This document shows positions 33,063 to 41,673 of a stretch of DNA of 64,000 nt, in pieces; positions within the stretch are counted from its first letter, which is position 1; each line of letters starts with the position of its first letter. Under the pieces are notes generated by a model. It did no database searches, was not told the DNA's origin, and was given only the letters and a program-made list of their open reading frames with translations. Source of the DNA: Tildeniella nuda ZEHNDER 1965/U140 (GTDB lineage Bacteria; Cyanobacteriota; Cyanobacteriia; Leptolyngbyales; Leptolyngbyaceae); the NCBI GenBank assembly GCA_019358895.1, contig JAHHIG010000006.1:124001-188000 (forward strand), read 5' to 3'. The position numbers and the translations under genes were made by a program.

Positions 33063-33569
33063 GTGAAAGTTTCATCATCTGCTGATGCCGCCATTTCGCT
33101 CGAAAGTATTCAGTTGGAGAGTTCATTTGCTACAACTTGTCTGTTGACAGAATCGATCTTTACCGATCCAGAACCATTGCTAGAGTTTGAACGCTTGCCC
33201 AACGATGAGCTGATCGATGGCACGATCGCACAGCCCATCGCCCATTCTGAGATAGAGCAGCCAGCATCGATCGCCGAAGACAGTGCGACTTCCCAATGGA
33301 AAGTGTTTGGCTCCACTTTTGTCACTATTTTTCTGGCAGAACTGGGCGATAAAACGCAGGTAGCGACCCTTTTGATGTCTGCTAACTCCCATGCACCGTG
33401 GGTTGTCTTTACAGGAGCCGCGATCGCTCTTGTTTCTACCAGTCTGATCGGTGTTCTCATTGGTCATTGGCTGTCATCCCGCGTTTCACCCCAAACGCTC
33501 GATCGGGCTGCTGGCGTAATGCTGGCGTTCATTTCCTTGTGGCTCTTTTTAGATGTGGTGAGGATGTAG
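33063..33569 (+). CDS. TMEM165/GDT1 family protein, half-size (hemi manganese exchanger type)
   Basis: A 168-residue protein with an unusual polar N-terminal extension of about 80 residues, then three membrane helices (about 82-165). The family motif E-x-G-D-K-T is seen as AELGDKTQVATL. GDT1/UPF0016 proteins normally have two such three-helix units and export Mn2+ (or Ca2+). Here each unit is a separate gene, so the product must pair with the next gene's protein. Split hemi exchangers have been reported in filamentous cyanobacteria. It starts at GTG 33063, and the extension could reflect an early start; the first in-frame ATG after it is only in the membrane domain. Confidence 0.85.
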   Translation: MKVSSSADAAISLESIQLESSFATTCLLTESIFTDPEPLLEFERLPNDELIDGTIAQPIAHSEIEQPASIAEDSATSQWKVFGSTFVTIFLAELGDKTQVATLLMSANSHAPWVVFTGAAIALVSTSLIGVLIGHWLSSRVSPQTLDRAAGVMLAFISLWLFLDVVRM

Positions 33570-33600
33570 GGAGTAGAAGGCAGAAGGCAGAAGGCAGAAC
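33568..33600. repeat. AGAAGGC heptamer array
   Basis: Three perfect AGAAGGC units (33575-33595) follow a GGGAGT unit immediately after the stop of the first exporter gene. The array fills half of the 54-base gap to the second exporter gene. Confidence 0.85.
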
Positions 33601-33623
33601 TCAAAACTTAGAACTTTTTTGTT

Positions 33624-33929
33624 ATGGATTGGCACCTGTTAGGACTCAGCTTTATTACCGTGTTTCTGTCAGAGCTAGGCGATAAAAGTCAATTGGCAGC
33701 GATCGCCCTCAGCGGCAACTCAAAATCTCCTCGCACAATTTTTCTGGGCACGGCTGCGGCTCTTCTACTAGCAAGTTTGCTGGGGGTGTTTCTGGGCGAG
33801 GGCACTGCTCATTTGCTGCCTGCTCGACTGGTCAAAATTGCAGCCGCACTAGGGTTTGCGGTTATGGCGATCCGTCTACTGCTCCCCAAAGCCGATCGAG
33901 CTGAACCATTAGAAGGTGTCTCTGAGTAG
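33624..33929 (+). CDS. TMEM165/GDT1 family protein, half-size (second partner)
   Basis: A 101-residue protein of three membrane helices with the motif SELGDKSQLAAI near residue 14, matching the second half of standard GDT1 exporters. It ends in a short charged tail. It lies 54 bases after the other half-size exporter on the same strand. In full-length homologues the two units assemble in antiparallel fashion, so these two proteins very likely form a heterodimer that removes excess manganese from the cytoplasm (to the thylakoid lumen or periplasm). The spacing contains an AGAAGGC repeat. Confidence 0.87.
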   Translation: MDWHLLGLSFITVFLSELGDKSQLAAIALSGNSKSPRTIFLGTAAALLLASLLGVFLGEGTAHLLPARLVKIAAALGFAVMAIRLLLPKADRAEPLEGVSE

Positions 33930-33995
33930 GCTCAGTTGTCTGCGTTTTATCAGCTCCACACCTTAAAATGAAGACTGAACGCTGGAGTTGAGACT

Positions 33996-34259
33996 ATGGC
34001 TGCTAACGTCGAGATTTATACCTGGAGTACCTGCCCTTTCTGCATCCGGGCAAAAGCACTGCTCGATCGCAAAGGTGTAGAGTACACCGAGCACTGCATT
34101 GATGGCGATGAAGCGGCGAGAAGCAAAATGTCGCAACGCGCCAATGGACGACGATCGGTGCCTCAAATTTTCATCAACGATCATCACATTGGTGGCTGCG
34201 ATGATATTACAGCACTGAATGCACAAGGCAAGCTCGATCCGCTGCTGCAAACCAGTTAA
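33996..34259 (+). CDS. grxC: Glutaredoxin 3
   Basis: An 87-residue dithiol glutaredoxin. The active site is CPFC (residues 13-16; WSTCPFCIRAKALLD). The cis-proline region is RRSVPQIFIN near 51, and the GG-CDD glutathione-binding motif follows (HIGGCDDI). It reduces disulfides and glutathionylated proteins with glutathione in the cytosol. It lies 88 bases before glutathione synthetase on the same strand, an arrangement widely kept in cyanobacteria. It follows the two manganese exporters with a 66-base gap. Confidence 0.95.
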   Translation: MAANVEIYTWSTCPFCIRAKALLDRKGVEYTEHCIDGDEAARSKMSQRANGRRSVPQIFINDHHIGGCDDITALNAQGKLDPLLQTS

Positions 34260-34347
34260 ACGGTTCGTCGTTAACAGTCAGTAGCCGACCACTACTGATC
34301 ACTGGTTACTTGATCACTGGTTAATGACACTGACTAAGGGCATCCTT

Positions 34348-35337
34348 GTGAAATTTGCATTCATCATCGATCCGATCGAGCGGCTTGATCCTGGGCACGA
34401 TACCAGCGTTGCCTTAATGGAAGCGGCACAGGCACTGGGGCATGAAGTTTGGATCACGCAGGCAAAGCAACTGAGCGTGGCGAATGGCAAAGCGTTTGCA
34501 CCATTAGAACAGGTTCATCTCACACCTGTCGAACTGGTGGAGGGACGCTGGAGCGCGGCTGACCCGTGGTTTAAGTTGGGCGATCGCGCCCTCTTACCGC
34601 TAGAGTCTATGGATGCCGTTTTCATGCGGACGGATCCCCCTGTGACGGTGCCTTACCTTTACGCGACCTATCTTCTGGACTATATCGATCCAGCCAAAAC
34701 GCTGGTGGTTAACACGCCCGCAGGCATCCGGGCAGCGAACGAGAAAATGTACGCGCTTCAGTTTACCGATGCGATTCCAGAAACGATAGTAAGCCAGGAT
34801 AAGCAGGTCATCCGGCAGTTCGTTGATCGCAAAGGCGTGGCGGTCTTGAAGCCACTGGGCGGTAAGGCAGGAGAGGGCATTTTAATTCTAGAGTCAGGCG
34901 ATCGCAACATCAACTCGCTCGTCGAAATCAGTACCTATCAGGGACTGGTGCCTGTGATGGTGCAAACGTATCTGCCAGAAGCAAAAGACGGCGACAAACG
35001 CATTATTTTGCTGAATGGAGCGCCGATCGGGGCTGTAAATCGCATTCCCACTGGCAACGAGTTTCGGGGCAACATGGCAGTGGGCGGCAGAGTTGCTCAA
35101 ACAACCATTACTGATAGAGAGCATGACATTTGTGCCCAGCTTGCGCCCACGCTCCAGCGCGATGGTTTGATGTTTGTGGGCATTGATATTATTGGTGGCT
35201 ATCTCACTGAAGTGAATGTGACCAGTCCGACGGGTATCCGCGAGATCGATCGCCTGCATAACGTCCGCCTGGGACAACACGTTATTGAATGGGTCGCCCG
35301 CACTCCGCAAAGTAAGGTTGAGAAGACATTGGCGTAA
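34348..35337 (+). CDS. gshB: Glutathione synthetase
   Basis: A 329-residue ATP-grasp ligase joining gamma-glutamylcysteine and glycine. Family segments include FAFIIDPIERLDPGHDTSVA at the N-terminus, DAVFMRTDPP near 90, PLGGKAGEGI near 170 and VTSPTGIREIDRL near 295. I chose GTG 34348 because AAGGG (34336-34340) is seven bases upstream and the product starts as in homologues; ATG 34324 would add eight residues. It closes the plus-strand run that begins at 32627, and a strong terminator lies 62 bases downstream. Glutathione made here is used by the adjacent glutaredoxin. Confidence 0.96.
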   Translation: MKFAFIIDPIERLDPGHDTSVALMEAAQALGHEVWITQAKQLSVANGKAFAPLEQVHLTPVELVEGRWSAADPWFKLGDRALLPLESMDAVFMRTDPPVTVPYLYATYLLDYIDPAKTLVVNTPAGIRAANEKMYALQFTDAIPETIVSQDKQVIRQFVDRKGVAVLKPLGGKAGEGILILESGDRNINSLVEISTYQGLVPVMVQTYLPEAKDGDKRIILLNGAPIGAVNRIPTGNEFRGNMAVGGRVAQTTITDREHDICAQLAPTLQRDGLMFVGIDIIGGYLTEVNVTSPTGIREIDRLHNVRLGQHVIEWVARTPQSKVEKTLA

Positions 35338-35398
35338 ATTCTGCTTGGGCGACCGAAATTGGTTCGATCGCTGTTGATGTACTTTTTAGCCCCCAAAG

Positions 35399-35445
35399 CG
35401 AAAGGGGCAGCAACAAGCCCCCCGTTGCTGTCCCTTTCGTTTTTT
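35399..35445 (+). terminator. Strong Rho-independent terminator after gshB
   Basis: CGAAAGGGGCAGCAAC (35399-35414) pairs with GTTGCTGTCCCTTTCG (35424-35439), one mismatch or bulge in a 15-16 bp stem, loop AAGCCCCCC, followed by a run of six T. It is the clearest terminator in the window. Confidence 0.93.
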
Positions 35446-35587
35446 CGTGGAGTCGGTGTCTACATAACCCAACTTGCTTCCAAGGTAGCGAGTGGAAAAG
35501 ACGAATAGGTGAAGTCGCTATAAAGCCGCGATGAGAAACACGTAAGGCTTGTGTTTTCTTTTGATCAGGCTTCCAGCGCGCACAGTA

Positions 35588-36178
35588 CTACCCAATTCCC
35601 ATACCGATAAACGGCGTGCCCCAAAACGCCCAATTCTCCTTATTGAAGGGCGATCGCCACTTGTGGATCAGTGCCGACTCTAAGCGCTGGCGATCGCGGG
35701 TCTGCTTGGGTGCCAACGACCAAAACGCAATGCCTAACAGTGTCTCAAGTTGATTTTGATAGTGAGCCTGCCTGTAGTTGAGCAAATAGCGTTTGCAGTC
35801 ATGTTCACCTTTCCAGCGCTGCCCAGATTTCACCGTTTCGCCGACGTAGAGCAAAATTGGCAGCTCATAGTCAATGACAAAGTAAAGTGCAGCAACGCCT
35901 TGATCGCTGGCTTTCCAGCGCCAAAATTCTGTATTTTGCTGCGGTAAGCCAAACGGATCGAGACGATCGGGATCGATACTGTCAGCAGGCGCATCAAACA
36001 GGGTGCCTTGCTGGAGGGGTGGGGCGATCGTCACTTGTTGCTGATAGCACAAAAGCCGCTGCTTCCAGGTTTGCAAAGCCTCAGCACTAATTTTTAGCCC
36101 TTCAGTCTGAGTGGCATAGCCCAACGTCTTTTGCTCCGATACTGAAAAAAGTGAAAGCTGCTCACGACGCTTTGCCAA
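35588..36178 (-). CDS. GIY-YIG nuclease family protein
   Basis: A 196-residue protein (with this start). The C-terminal half carries a GIY-YIG-like domain: ALYFVIDYELPILLYVGET gives the two strands (in place of GIY and YIG), Arg lies in GQRWKGEHDCKRY, and the catalytic Glu probably in RQRLESALIHKWRSPFNKEN. The N-terminal 90 residues are unassigned. No ATG lies near the front; TTG 36178 has AGGA six bases upstream, so I prefer it over an earlier TTG at 36250. The family is common in cyanobacteria; the role is unknown, perhaps DNA repair. It converges with gshB. Confidence 0.72.
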   Translation of the reverse strand: MAKRREQLSLFSVSEQKTLGYATQTEGLKISAEALQTWKQRLLCYQQQVTIAPPLQQGTLFDAPADSIDPDRLDPFGLPQQNTEFWRWKASDQGVAALYFVIDYELPILLYVGETVKSGQRWKGEHDCKRYLLNYRQAHYQNQLETLLGIAFWSLAPKQTRDRQRLESALIHKWRSPFNKENWAFWGTPFIGMGIG

Positions 36179-36302
36179 AACAATTCCTACCGATAGCGTT
36201 GTTCTTGCTAAGAATACGCTATCAGTGGCGTAAATGCCTACTGTTTGCAACCGTACGCTAAAGAATGATGCCTTGCTTCAGGAAAGACTTGAACCAATGA
36301 TT

Positions 36303-36402
36303 TTGGACTTACGCAAAGATCCCCGACTTCTACAAGGGCGCAGGCTCGATGGCTAAGTTTTCATCAGAAGTCGGGGATCTAAACCCCTTGTACGTAAGTT
36401 CT
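36303..36402. mobile_element. MITE-like palindromic element
   Basis: A 100-base element. Ends GGACTTACGCA and TACGTAAGTTC are imperfect inverted repeats, and AGATCCCCGACTTCT (36318-36332) is an exact inverted copy of 36366-36380, 15 bp. The arms read ACTTACG, the termini seen in other small cyanobacterial elements. No clear target duplication and no coding capacity are visible. It lies upstream of the GIY-YIG gene. Confidence 0.75.
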
Positions 36403-36632
36403 AAACCTGAAACGATCGGGGTGTTATTTTTGCCCTACGACCAGGTTTTTATGGAAACATTCACAGACGAATTTGTCGTTGCGCTACCGACCATTCTCGC
36501 TAGGCTCTATACCTGACTACAAGGTTTGAGCTGTAAGTAGCAGCGCGATCGCCATGCTCAAAATTTACGCAAAGACCAGATAGAGTCCGAACTCAAAACC
36601 GTCTGAAGCACTTTTTGAGGGCACCGTTTGGA
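36403..36632. other. Gap between a MITE and the STAS gene
   Basis: 230 bases with no gene. Two HIP1-like sites and no palindrome of note are seen. It forms the 3' side of the STAS gene. Confidence 0.35.
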
Positions 36633-37013
36633 CTAACTTGCGATGCCTCTCGGTAGCCCTTCAAGCGCCTCTTGCTCAGTTTCAAAAATCTCAAACACCG
36701 AGTCCATCATCGTCACTTCAAACACTAGCTTGGCTTCGGGATGAACGTTGCAAATACGGAAACTGCCACGTACTTTATCAGCATCGCGCATTCCAGCAAC
36801 AAGCGATGTCAACCCAGAGCTATCGATAAAATTGACTTGACCCAGGTTCACCACGACATGATGACTGAGTTTGGAAATACATTCTTGTAACTTGAGCCGA
36901 AACTGCCACGCTGTTGTAATGTCAAGTCGTCCCGTCGGCGTTAGGACAATGATCATCGTCCCGTCCTGGGTTGTATGAGTTTTCTGCTCCATGTGAATCG
37001 ATTTTTGCTCCAT
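36633..37013 (-). CDS. STAS domain anti-sigma factor antagonist-like protein
   Basis: A 126-residue-type single-domain STAS protein (125 by the chosen ATG 37013). The strand/helix pattern with IIVLTPTGRLDITTAWQF and the phospho-acceptor loop NFIDSSGLTSLVAGM is typical: the Ser in DSSGL is the usual phosphorylation site. Such proteins regulate partner-switching systems by binding a kinase/anti-sigma factor. No kinase or phosphatase gene is adjacent. ATG 37013 is preceded by AGGAGAGG about 12 bases upstream; a second ATG at 36992 is also possible. The frame upstream of 37013 does not look like protein sequence. Confidence 0.82.
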   Translation of the reverse strand: MEQKSIHMEQKTHTTQDGTMIIVLTPTGRLDITTAWQFRLKLQECISKLSHHVVVNLGQVNFIDSSGLTSLVAGMRDADKVRGSFRICNVHPEAKLVFEVTMMDSVFEIFETEQEALEGLPRGIAS

Positions 37014-37295
37014 GGGGATCGCTGACCCTCTCCTAAGAACGGTGGCTATTTGGGCTGATTCTAACCGAAGCTGTGCCCTATGTCTCAACTGTTGAAGTGT
37101 ACCCGCATGGACAGCTTGATCAAGCAATAATTTCATAGAGCAGACAGCGCTGACCCTGAAGACATGACCAAATGTAGCTCATAAGGGCACCTAAACCCGA
37201 TCAGCGTTTTCGCCTAACTGCGCTCACGCTTACAGAGACTCCACTGTCGTTTCAAAAATTATCGTTTCAAAAATTAACCCTGTCAGTAGTCTACC

Positions 37296-38351
37296 CTAGA
37301 CTTCTTGAGATGATAGTGTCCAGTTGACCCAATCTTGTGGCTTGAGAAAGGTTTCATACAGTGAGGCTTCTGGAGTGTTTGGTTCTGGGGTGTAGCCATA
37401 TTCCCAGCGCACGAGGGGCGGTAGCGACATTAGAATCGATTCGGTACGCCCGTTCGTTTGTAAACCAAAAATGGTGCCTCGATCGTACACCAGGTTAAAT
37501 TCGACGTAGCGACCACGCCGATAAAGCTGGAAGTTGCGCTCACGATCGCCATATTCATGTGCCTGACGCTTTTCGACGATCGGCAGGTAAGCAGGCAAAA
37601 ACGCTGTGCCACAACTTTGGATAAAGCTGAAAATGTCTTCCCAGGTGCGATCCTTGACCGTACCAACCGCTTGGCTGTGTTGAGCCGCCGCTGTGTCGCT
37701 CTGAGAGCCAGGGTAGGTGACGGGGTAAAGAATGCCTTGTGTATCCTGGTAGTCAAAGAAAATGCCGCCAACGCCACGCGTTTCTTGACGATGCTTGAGA
37801 TAAAAGTATTCATCACACCAGAGCTTGAAGGTGGGGTAATACTCTGGATGATGGCGATCGCACGCTTGCTTCAGCGTTTGATGGAAGTGAACCACATCTT
37901 CTGCAAAGGGATAGTAGGGCGTAAGGTCGATTCCGCCGCCGAACCACCAAACAGGACCCGCTTCAAAGTAGCGATAGTTAAGATGCACCGTGGGAATGTA
38001 AGGATTGCGTGGATGCAGCACCATTGATGTGCCCGTGGCGTAAAATTCATAGCCTCTTGCCTCTGGGCGCTGCATCACGATCGAGGGGGGTAGATCTTTA
38101 CCCCACACTTCTGAGAAATTAACCCCACCCTGCTCAAACACGTTACCTTCTCGCATCACGCGCGATCGACCGCCGCCGCCTTCCTCTCGCACCCAGCTAT
38201 CTTCTTGAAATGCTTTGCTAGCATCGCTTTGTTCCAGTCCCTGACAGATTTGATCTTGCAGGTCGCGTAGAAACTGACTCACGCGTTGCCGTGAATCGCT
38301 GGGAGGCAGAGGTGAGGATACAGCCGTTTCAGAAGTGGAAAACGCAGTCAT
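37296..38351 (-). CDS. hemF: Oxygen-dependent coproporphyrinogen III oxidase
   Basis: A 351-residue HemF converting coproporphyrinogen III to protoporphyrinogen IX, the aerobic route to heme and chlorophyll. Family signatures are [20 protein letters not shown] near residue 58-78, [23 protein letters not shown] near 135, and [21 protein letters not shown] with ILMSLPP near the C-terminus. I start at ATG 38351 because homologues begin close to this point; there is no good Shine-Dalgarno. It follows the resolvase-like gene by 167 bases on the minus strand. A large pyrimidine and tandem repeat is absent here, unlike most of the region. Confidence 0.97.
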   Translation of the reverse strand: MTAFSTSETAVSSPLPPSDSRQRVSQFLRDLQDQICQGLEQSDASKAFQEDSWVREEGGGGRSRVMREGNVFEQGGVNFSEVWGKDLPPSIVMQRPEARGYEFYATGTSMVLHPRNPYIPTVHLNYRYFEAGPVWWFGGGIDLTPYYPFAEDVVHFHQTLKQACDRHHPEYYPTFKLWCDEYFYLKHRQETRGVGGIFFDYQDTQGILYPVTYPGSQSDTAAAQHSQAVGTVKDRTWEDIFSFIQSCGTAFLPAYLPIVEKRQAHEYGDRERNFQLYRRGRYVEFNLVYDRGTIFGLQTNGRTESILMSLPPLVRWEYGYTPEPNTPEASLYETFLKPQDWVNWTLSSQEV

Positions 38352-38518
38352 AGTCAATCTCGATCGCTCTAAATGCTCTTTCAGACTAGCGCGAATTGTA
38401 CCCCTAACCAAGCCAGTTGGAAATTATGAACCAGTGTAAAGGAGAGGCGAGAGCAGGACTAGGGAACCAAGGAGATTTAGAGCAGAAGGCTCTAGCGCAA
38501 CTCAAACCTCAAAACTTC

Positions 38519-38971
38519 TTAAGTCACCAGCCGCTCCAAATATCGCTCAATCAACAGAATCGCCACGATATCGTCGATCGGTCGCGGAATGGTACGAAAC
38601 GCTTGGGGAATCAGGCTCGTAATGCCTTGAGCAGGGTACATTTGCCAGTAGCGATCGCGTGCCTCCAGGCTGCTATGACGCTCATCGACCATGATGATGC
38701 GGAGTGGGTCGGTTAAAGCATCGCTGAGCTTCTGCTTCCAGTCTTTGGCGGTGGTTTGGTCGCCCATCACCAATAAGGAAATAGGGAATTGCTGACGGAG
38801 CGTTTGAATGGTAGCGATCGCCGACTCTGCTTCAACGACGTGGTGATAGCGCAATGTGCGATCGACCCCGATAACTGCTAACCCACACTTGCGCCGACCG
38901 GGATCAAACCCCAAAATCACTGGTTGATCAGAAACGGATGGATCAGGTTGCGAAAAGGAGCTAGAGTGCAT
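38519..38971 (-). CDS. YqgF/RuvX-like RNase H-fold resolvase or nuclease
   Basis: A 150-residue protein of the RNase H fold. ILGFDPGRRKCGLAVI (residue 19 on) has the first catalytic Asp, LLVMGDQTT near 68 the second strand, VDERHSSLEARDRY near 97 the Glu region and RPIDDIVAILLIERYL the last Asp. This matches the YqgF-like group known as pre-16S rRNA processing nuclease or Holliday junction resolvase-like. Cyanobacteria also have a typical YqgF; this looks like a divergent second type. The gene is 37 bases after the DUF3084 gene, suggesting co-transcription. Confidence 0.78.
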   Translation of the reverse strand: MHSSSFSQPDPSVSDQPVILGFDPGRRKCGLAVIGVDRTLRYHHVVEAESAIATIQTLRQQFPISLLVMGDQTTAKDWKQKLSDALTDPLRIIMVDERHSSLEARDRYWQMYPAQGITSLIPQAFRTIPRPIDDIVAILLIERYLERLVT

Positions 38972-39008
38972 GGCATCGCATGACAGAAGGGCATCAACGT
39001 GAGAGAAA

Positions 39009-40331
39009 TTAGGGAGTTTGCCCGCCAGTTGGCGCTAGATTTTTTGTACGGAGCAACACCTGTCCATTCTGGCTAGCAATCAAATCAATATTGAGTGGTC
39101 CAGCAGTATAAGTCACGTCAGCGGCAACCGCTTTGAGTTCAACGGTTTGCTTGTATTGCTTCAACTGTTCAATAAAGGTAATCACGTCCTGAATGCGCCC
39201 AATCTGCACTGAGTCAGACAAAACACCAAGGTTACGAGCGCGAAAATTAGCTGCCGCTAATAACAGGTTAATGCGCTGCTGGATTTGCTCATCCGACATG
39301 GCTGAAGGGTTAAGTGACGTGCCTGCGATGGCATCGCCTGCCAGAAAAACGACCCGATTCCGCACAGCATCGGCAAAGACCTGAATAAACTTCTCACCAA
39401 CGAGGTAGTTTGCACCGGAGTAGATGCGAACAATATAGTCCTGCCCATCGTCGATTTGCTCAATCAGTTGCTTGACATCTGCATTTGTAATTTGCACGAT
39501 TTGCTCCGCAGAACCCGGTCTTACCAGCCGAATGGCAGTGCTGTTTGCCTCTCGTAGCAGTTGATTAACGGCTTGTTGGGCAGTCGTCGTGTTGGTTGTA
39601 CGAAGTGGTAGAGAGGCAAGCACTTGCCCACGCTGAATCACGACATTGCCTGTACGTAGCCCTTGAGCCGTTAGTTGCAGTGCCTGCACCTCTCTTGCCA
39701 GGTCTTCTTGCTGTTTTTCTAAGTCTTGGAGACGGGCTTCGCGCTGCTGAATGATTTGGTCACGCGCTCGAATCTCTTGTTGTCGTTGAGTGATGACGCG
39801 ATCGCGCGCAGCTTGCAGTTGACCAATCTCTGAACGCAGTCGCAGTGCTTGTTGGGAGACATTTGCAAGCCGACCCTGTGTCAGGCTCAGCGCTGTTTGC
39901 GTCCGGGCGGTTTCTGCCTGTGCCCGCGATCGCTCAGCAACCGCGCCCCGTAACGATTGATTGGTCTCCGTCAACTGCTGCTTTGCTGACTCTTGAGCGG
40001 CGCGCGACTGCGTGAGTTCGCTCTCAATCTGTCCTTTTTGGGTTCTGGCTTGTTCCAGTTCAGTGCGCGTATTTCGCAGTCGGCGCTGAATGGTGCCCAA
40101 CTCAAACACCCCTGTTCTCAACTGATTGCTGGCAGCAAACAAGATTCCCAGCGTCGAGGCGGAAATGAGTATACCTGTAAAAATGGTCACCAGCGTAGCA
40201 GTTTTGCGAGGACGCAGGTTAAACAGACTCAGGCGCGCTTTACCAACACGACTGCCGATGCGATCGCCTAATGTGGCAATGACCGCACCAAGTACCAGCA
40301 CTGCCAAAATCAGGATTTCCCCGCCGGACAC
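39009..40331 (-). CDS. DUF3084 domain-containing coiled-coil membrane protein
   Basis: A 440-residue protein. Two N-terminal membrane helices (about 5-22 and 48-68) flank a short loop with RIGSRVGKARLSLFNLRPRK. A long coiled coil (about 80-220) rich in Glu, Gln, Arg and Ala follows, then a soluble domain of about 200 residues. This is the DUF3084 family found throughout cyanobacteria, of unknown function. It lies between ntcA (195 bases upstream) and the resolvase-like gene, a neighbourhood I have the impression is kept in cyanobacteria. An operon with the resolvase gene is likely. Confidence 0.85.
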   Translation of the reverse strand: MSGGEILILAVLVLGAVIATLGDRIGSRVGKARLSLFNLRPRKTATLVTIFTGILISASTLGILFAASNQLRTGVFELGTIQRRLRNTRTELEQARTQKGQIESELTQSRAAQESAKQQLTETNQSLRGAVAERSRAQAETARTQTALSLTQGRLANVSQQALRLRSEIGQLQAARDRVITQRQQEIRARDQIIQQREARLQDLEKQQEDLAREVQALQLTAQGLRTGNVVIQRGQVLASLPLRTTNTTTAQQAVNQLLREANSTAIRLVRPGSAEQIVQITNADVKQLIEQIDDGQDYIVRIYSGANYLVGEKFIQVFADAVRNRVVFLAGDAIAGTSLNPSAMSDEQIQQRINLLLAAANFRARNLGVLSDSVQIGRIQDVITFIEQLKQYKQTVELKAVAADVTYTAGPLNIDLIASQNGQVLLRTKNLAPTGGQTP

Positions 40332-40458
40332 ACTTACACTCCCACAAGCCCCTGTGCTGAAACTCTACAAAGCTGCTGGGGCAATTCACATACAGCCTAC
40401 CTCAAGTCGTTAAATTTTGTAGCGCGTTGCTAAACTTGCAACGGGTAAAAGTGAGGAG

Positions 40459-40526
40459 AGAGTGAAAAAGTTTTGAGTTTCGAGTTTTGAACTCTTTACT
40501 ACTCCCTACTCCCCACTCCCCACCCC
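40459..40526. repeat. STRR region between ntcA and DUF3084
   Basis: GAGTTTCGAGTTTTGA type units and then CTACTCCCTACTCCCCACTCCCC heptamers fill the ntcA 3' flank up to its stop codon. Confidence 0.75.
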
Positions 40527-41198
40527 TTACGTAAACTGCTGACTCAGCGTGACTGGATTGTGCACTGTGATCTTCTTCTTATGAATTGAGATCATCTTGT
40601 CTTGCCGTAAGTCGCCCAATAATCGAGTAACCGTCACACGAGTAGACCCGATCGCCTCTGCGATTGCCTGGTGGGAGAGCTTGAGGTCGATCGTAATACC
40701 ATCGTTAGTCGGCACCCCAAAATCGCGGCACAGAATCAGCAGAAAGCTGACCAATCGGGAACCCATGTCTCGGTGTGCCAGCGTTTCGATCATCATCTCG
40801 GTTTGCAAAATCCGTGACGACAAGCCGCGCAGCAAAATCATCGATAGTTCAGGGTTGTCCTTCAGCGCTTTTTCAACTTGTTCGATCGGTACTGAAAGTA
40901 GCTCTACTGAGGTAAAGGCAACGGCATGATAGAAGCGATCGGATTTATGCCCCGTAATCAGCGACAGCACCCCAAAGACGCTGTTTTCTCGCAGTAAGGC
41001 AACGGTAATCTCTTCGCCCGCTTCGTAAACTCTGGAGAGCTTGACTGCACCACGCAACAGAAAATATACACGTTCTGCCGGGTCGCCTGGGAAGAAAATG
41101 GTCTTACCCCGCTCAAACGTTTCAACAACGGGTGGAAATGCTCCACCTCCCATCTGACGGAATACAGATGCCAGCGGTCTATCTTGCGTCACTACCAT
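40527..41198 (-). CDS. ntcA: Global nitrogen regulator NtcA
   Basis: A 223-residue CRP/FNR-family activator, the central nitrogen-control regulator of cyanobacteria, which binds 2-oxoglutarate and PipX. The effector domain includes [20 protein letters not shown] and [19 protein letters not shown]. The C-terminal helix-turn-helix [20 protein letters not shown] is the NtcA signature that recognises GTA-N8-TAC. The length is typical. Upstream, two near-matches to that site occur (41262-41275 and 41302-41315), in keeping with known ntcA autoregulation. The purine degradation genes at 8.6-11.6 kb could be under its control, but I saw no NtcA box there. Confidence 0.98.
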   Translation of the reverse strand: MVVTQDRPLASVFRQMGGGAFPPVVETFERGKTIFFPGDPAERVYFLLRGAVKLSRVYEAGEEITVALLRENSVFGVLSLITGHKSDRFYHAVAFTSVELLSVPIEQVEKALKDNPELSMILLRGLSSRILQTEMMIETLAHRDMGSRLVSFLLILCRDFGVPTNDGITIDLKLSHQAIAEAIGSTRVTVTRLLGDLRQDKMISIHKKKITVHNPVTLSQQFT

Positions 41199-41261
41199 AT
41201 CCCCTTACCTGGTGCCCAAGAAACTGCTCAGACCGTTACAAACCAGCAATAAAGAGTGTTT

Positions 41262-41275
41262 GTAGCTTAGAACAC
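41262..41275 (-). promoter_or_regulatory. Candidate NtcA box 1
   Basis: On the minus strand GTG-N8-TAC (GTGTTCTAAGCTAC), one base off the consensus GTA-N8-TAC. Its near end lies 64 bases upstream of the ntcA start codon, which suits an activator site for autoregulation. Confidence 0.45.
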
Positions 41276-41301
41276 TTAAACTCACTCTCATCTGCTTTTT
41301 T

Positions 41302-41315
41302 GTGCCTGATGTTAC
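41302..41315 (-). promoter_or_regulatory. Candidate NtcA box 2
   Basis: On the minus strand GTA-N8-CAC (GTAACATCAGGCAC), also one base off the consensus. It starts exactly 40 bases away from box 1, about four helical turns, so both would face the same side of the DNA. Confidence 0.45.
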
Positions 41316-41673
41316 ACATTCTCTTGCGTTGCCAAGATTGAGCGCTTGACGTGAAGTCATCTTTGCCTGAGCAGTGCTACCAGTGTGAACGCAAAATGCC
41401 ATATGAACGCAAAAGCTGTAATAGCTTAAAATTATCTCACCTACAAGAAATTGGCTGAATAAATTACGTCGATCAACTTACAGGCTCAATGCTGAGCCTT
41501 CCAAATACATGACCCGGCGCTTGAAACGACACACGCCTCTCAGCATCGGAACGATCGATCGCTCCAGACGATCGCTCAAGAAGCAAGGGTTGACCATCCC
41601 ATATGCTACCCGTTGTGCCCCATCTTTGAGTATTCTTGAAGCACCCTAAAGTTGCTGTTGCAGATAGATCGCT

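Larger units (their letters stand above)
41199..41673. other. Divergent promoter region of ntcA and fabI
   Basis: 475 bases with the promoters of both genes. Beside the two NtcA-like sites, a small 46-codon frame (41509-41649) is open but basic and unlike any known protein. No RNA gene is evident. Confidence 0.45.

Noticed and set aside
41509-41649. 46-codon basic frame upstream of fabI
   Set aside because: No ribosome binding site and no resemblance to known small proteins; it lies in a promoter region with HIP1-like sites.
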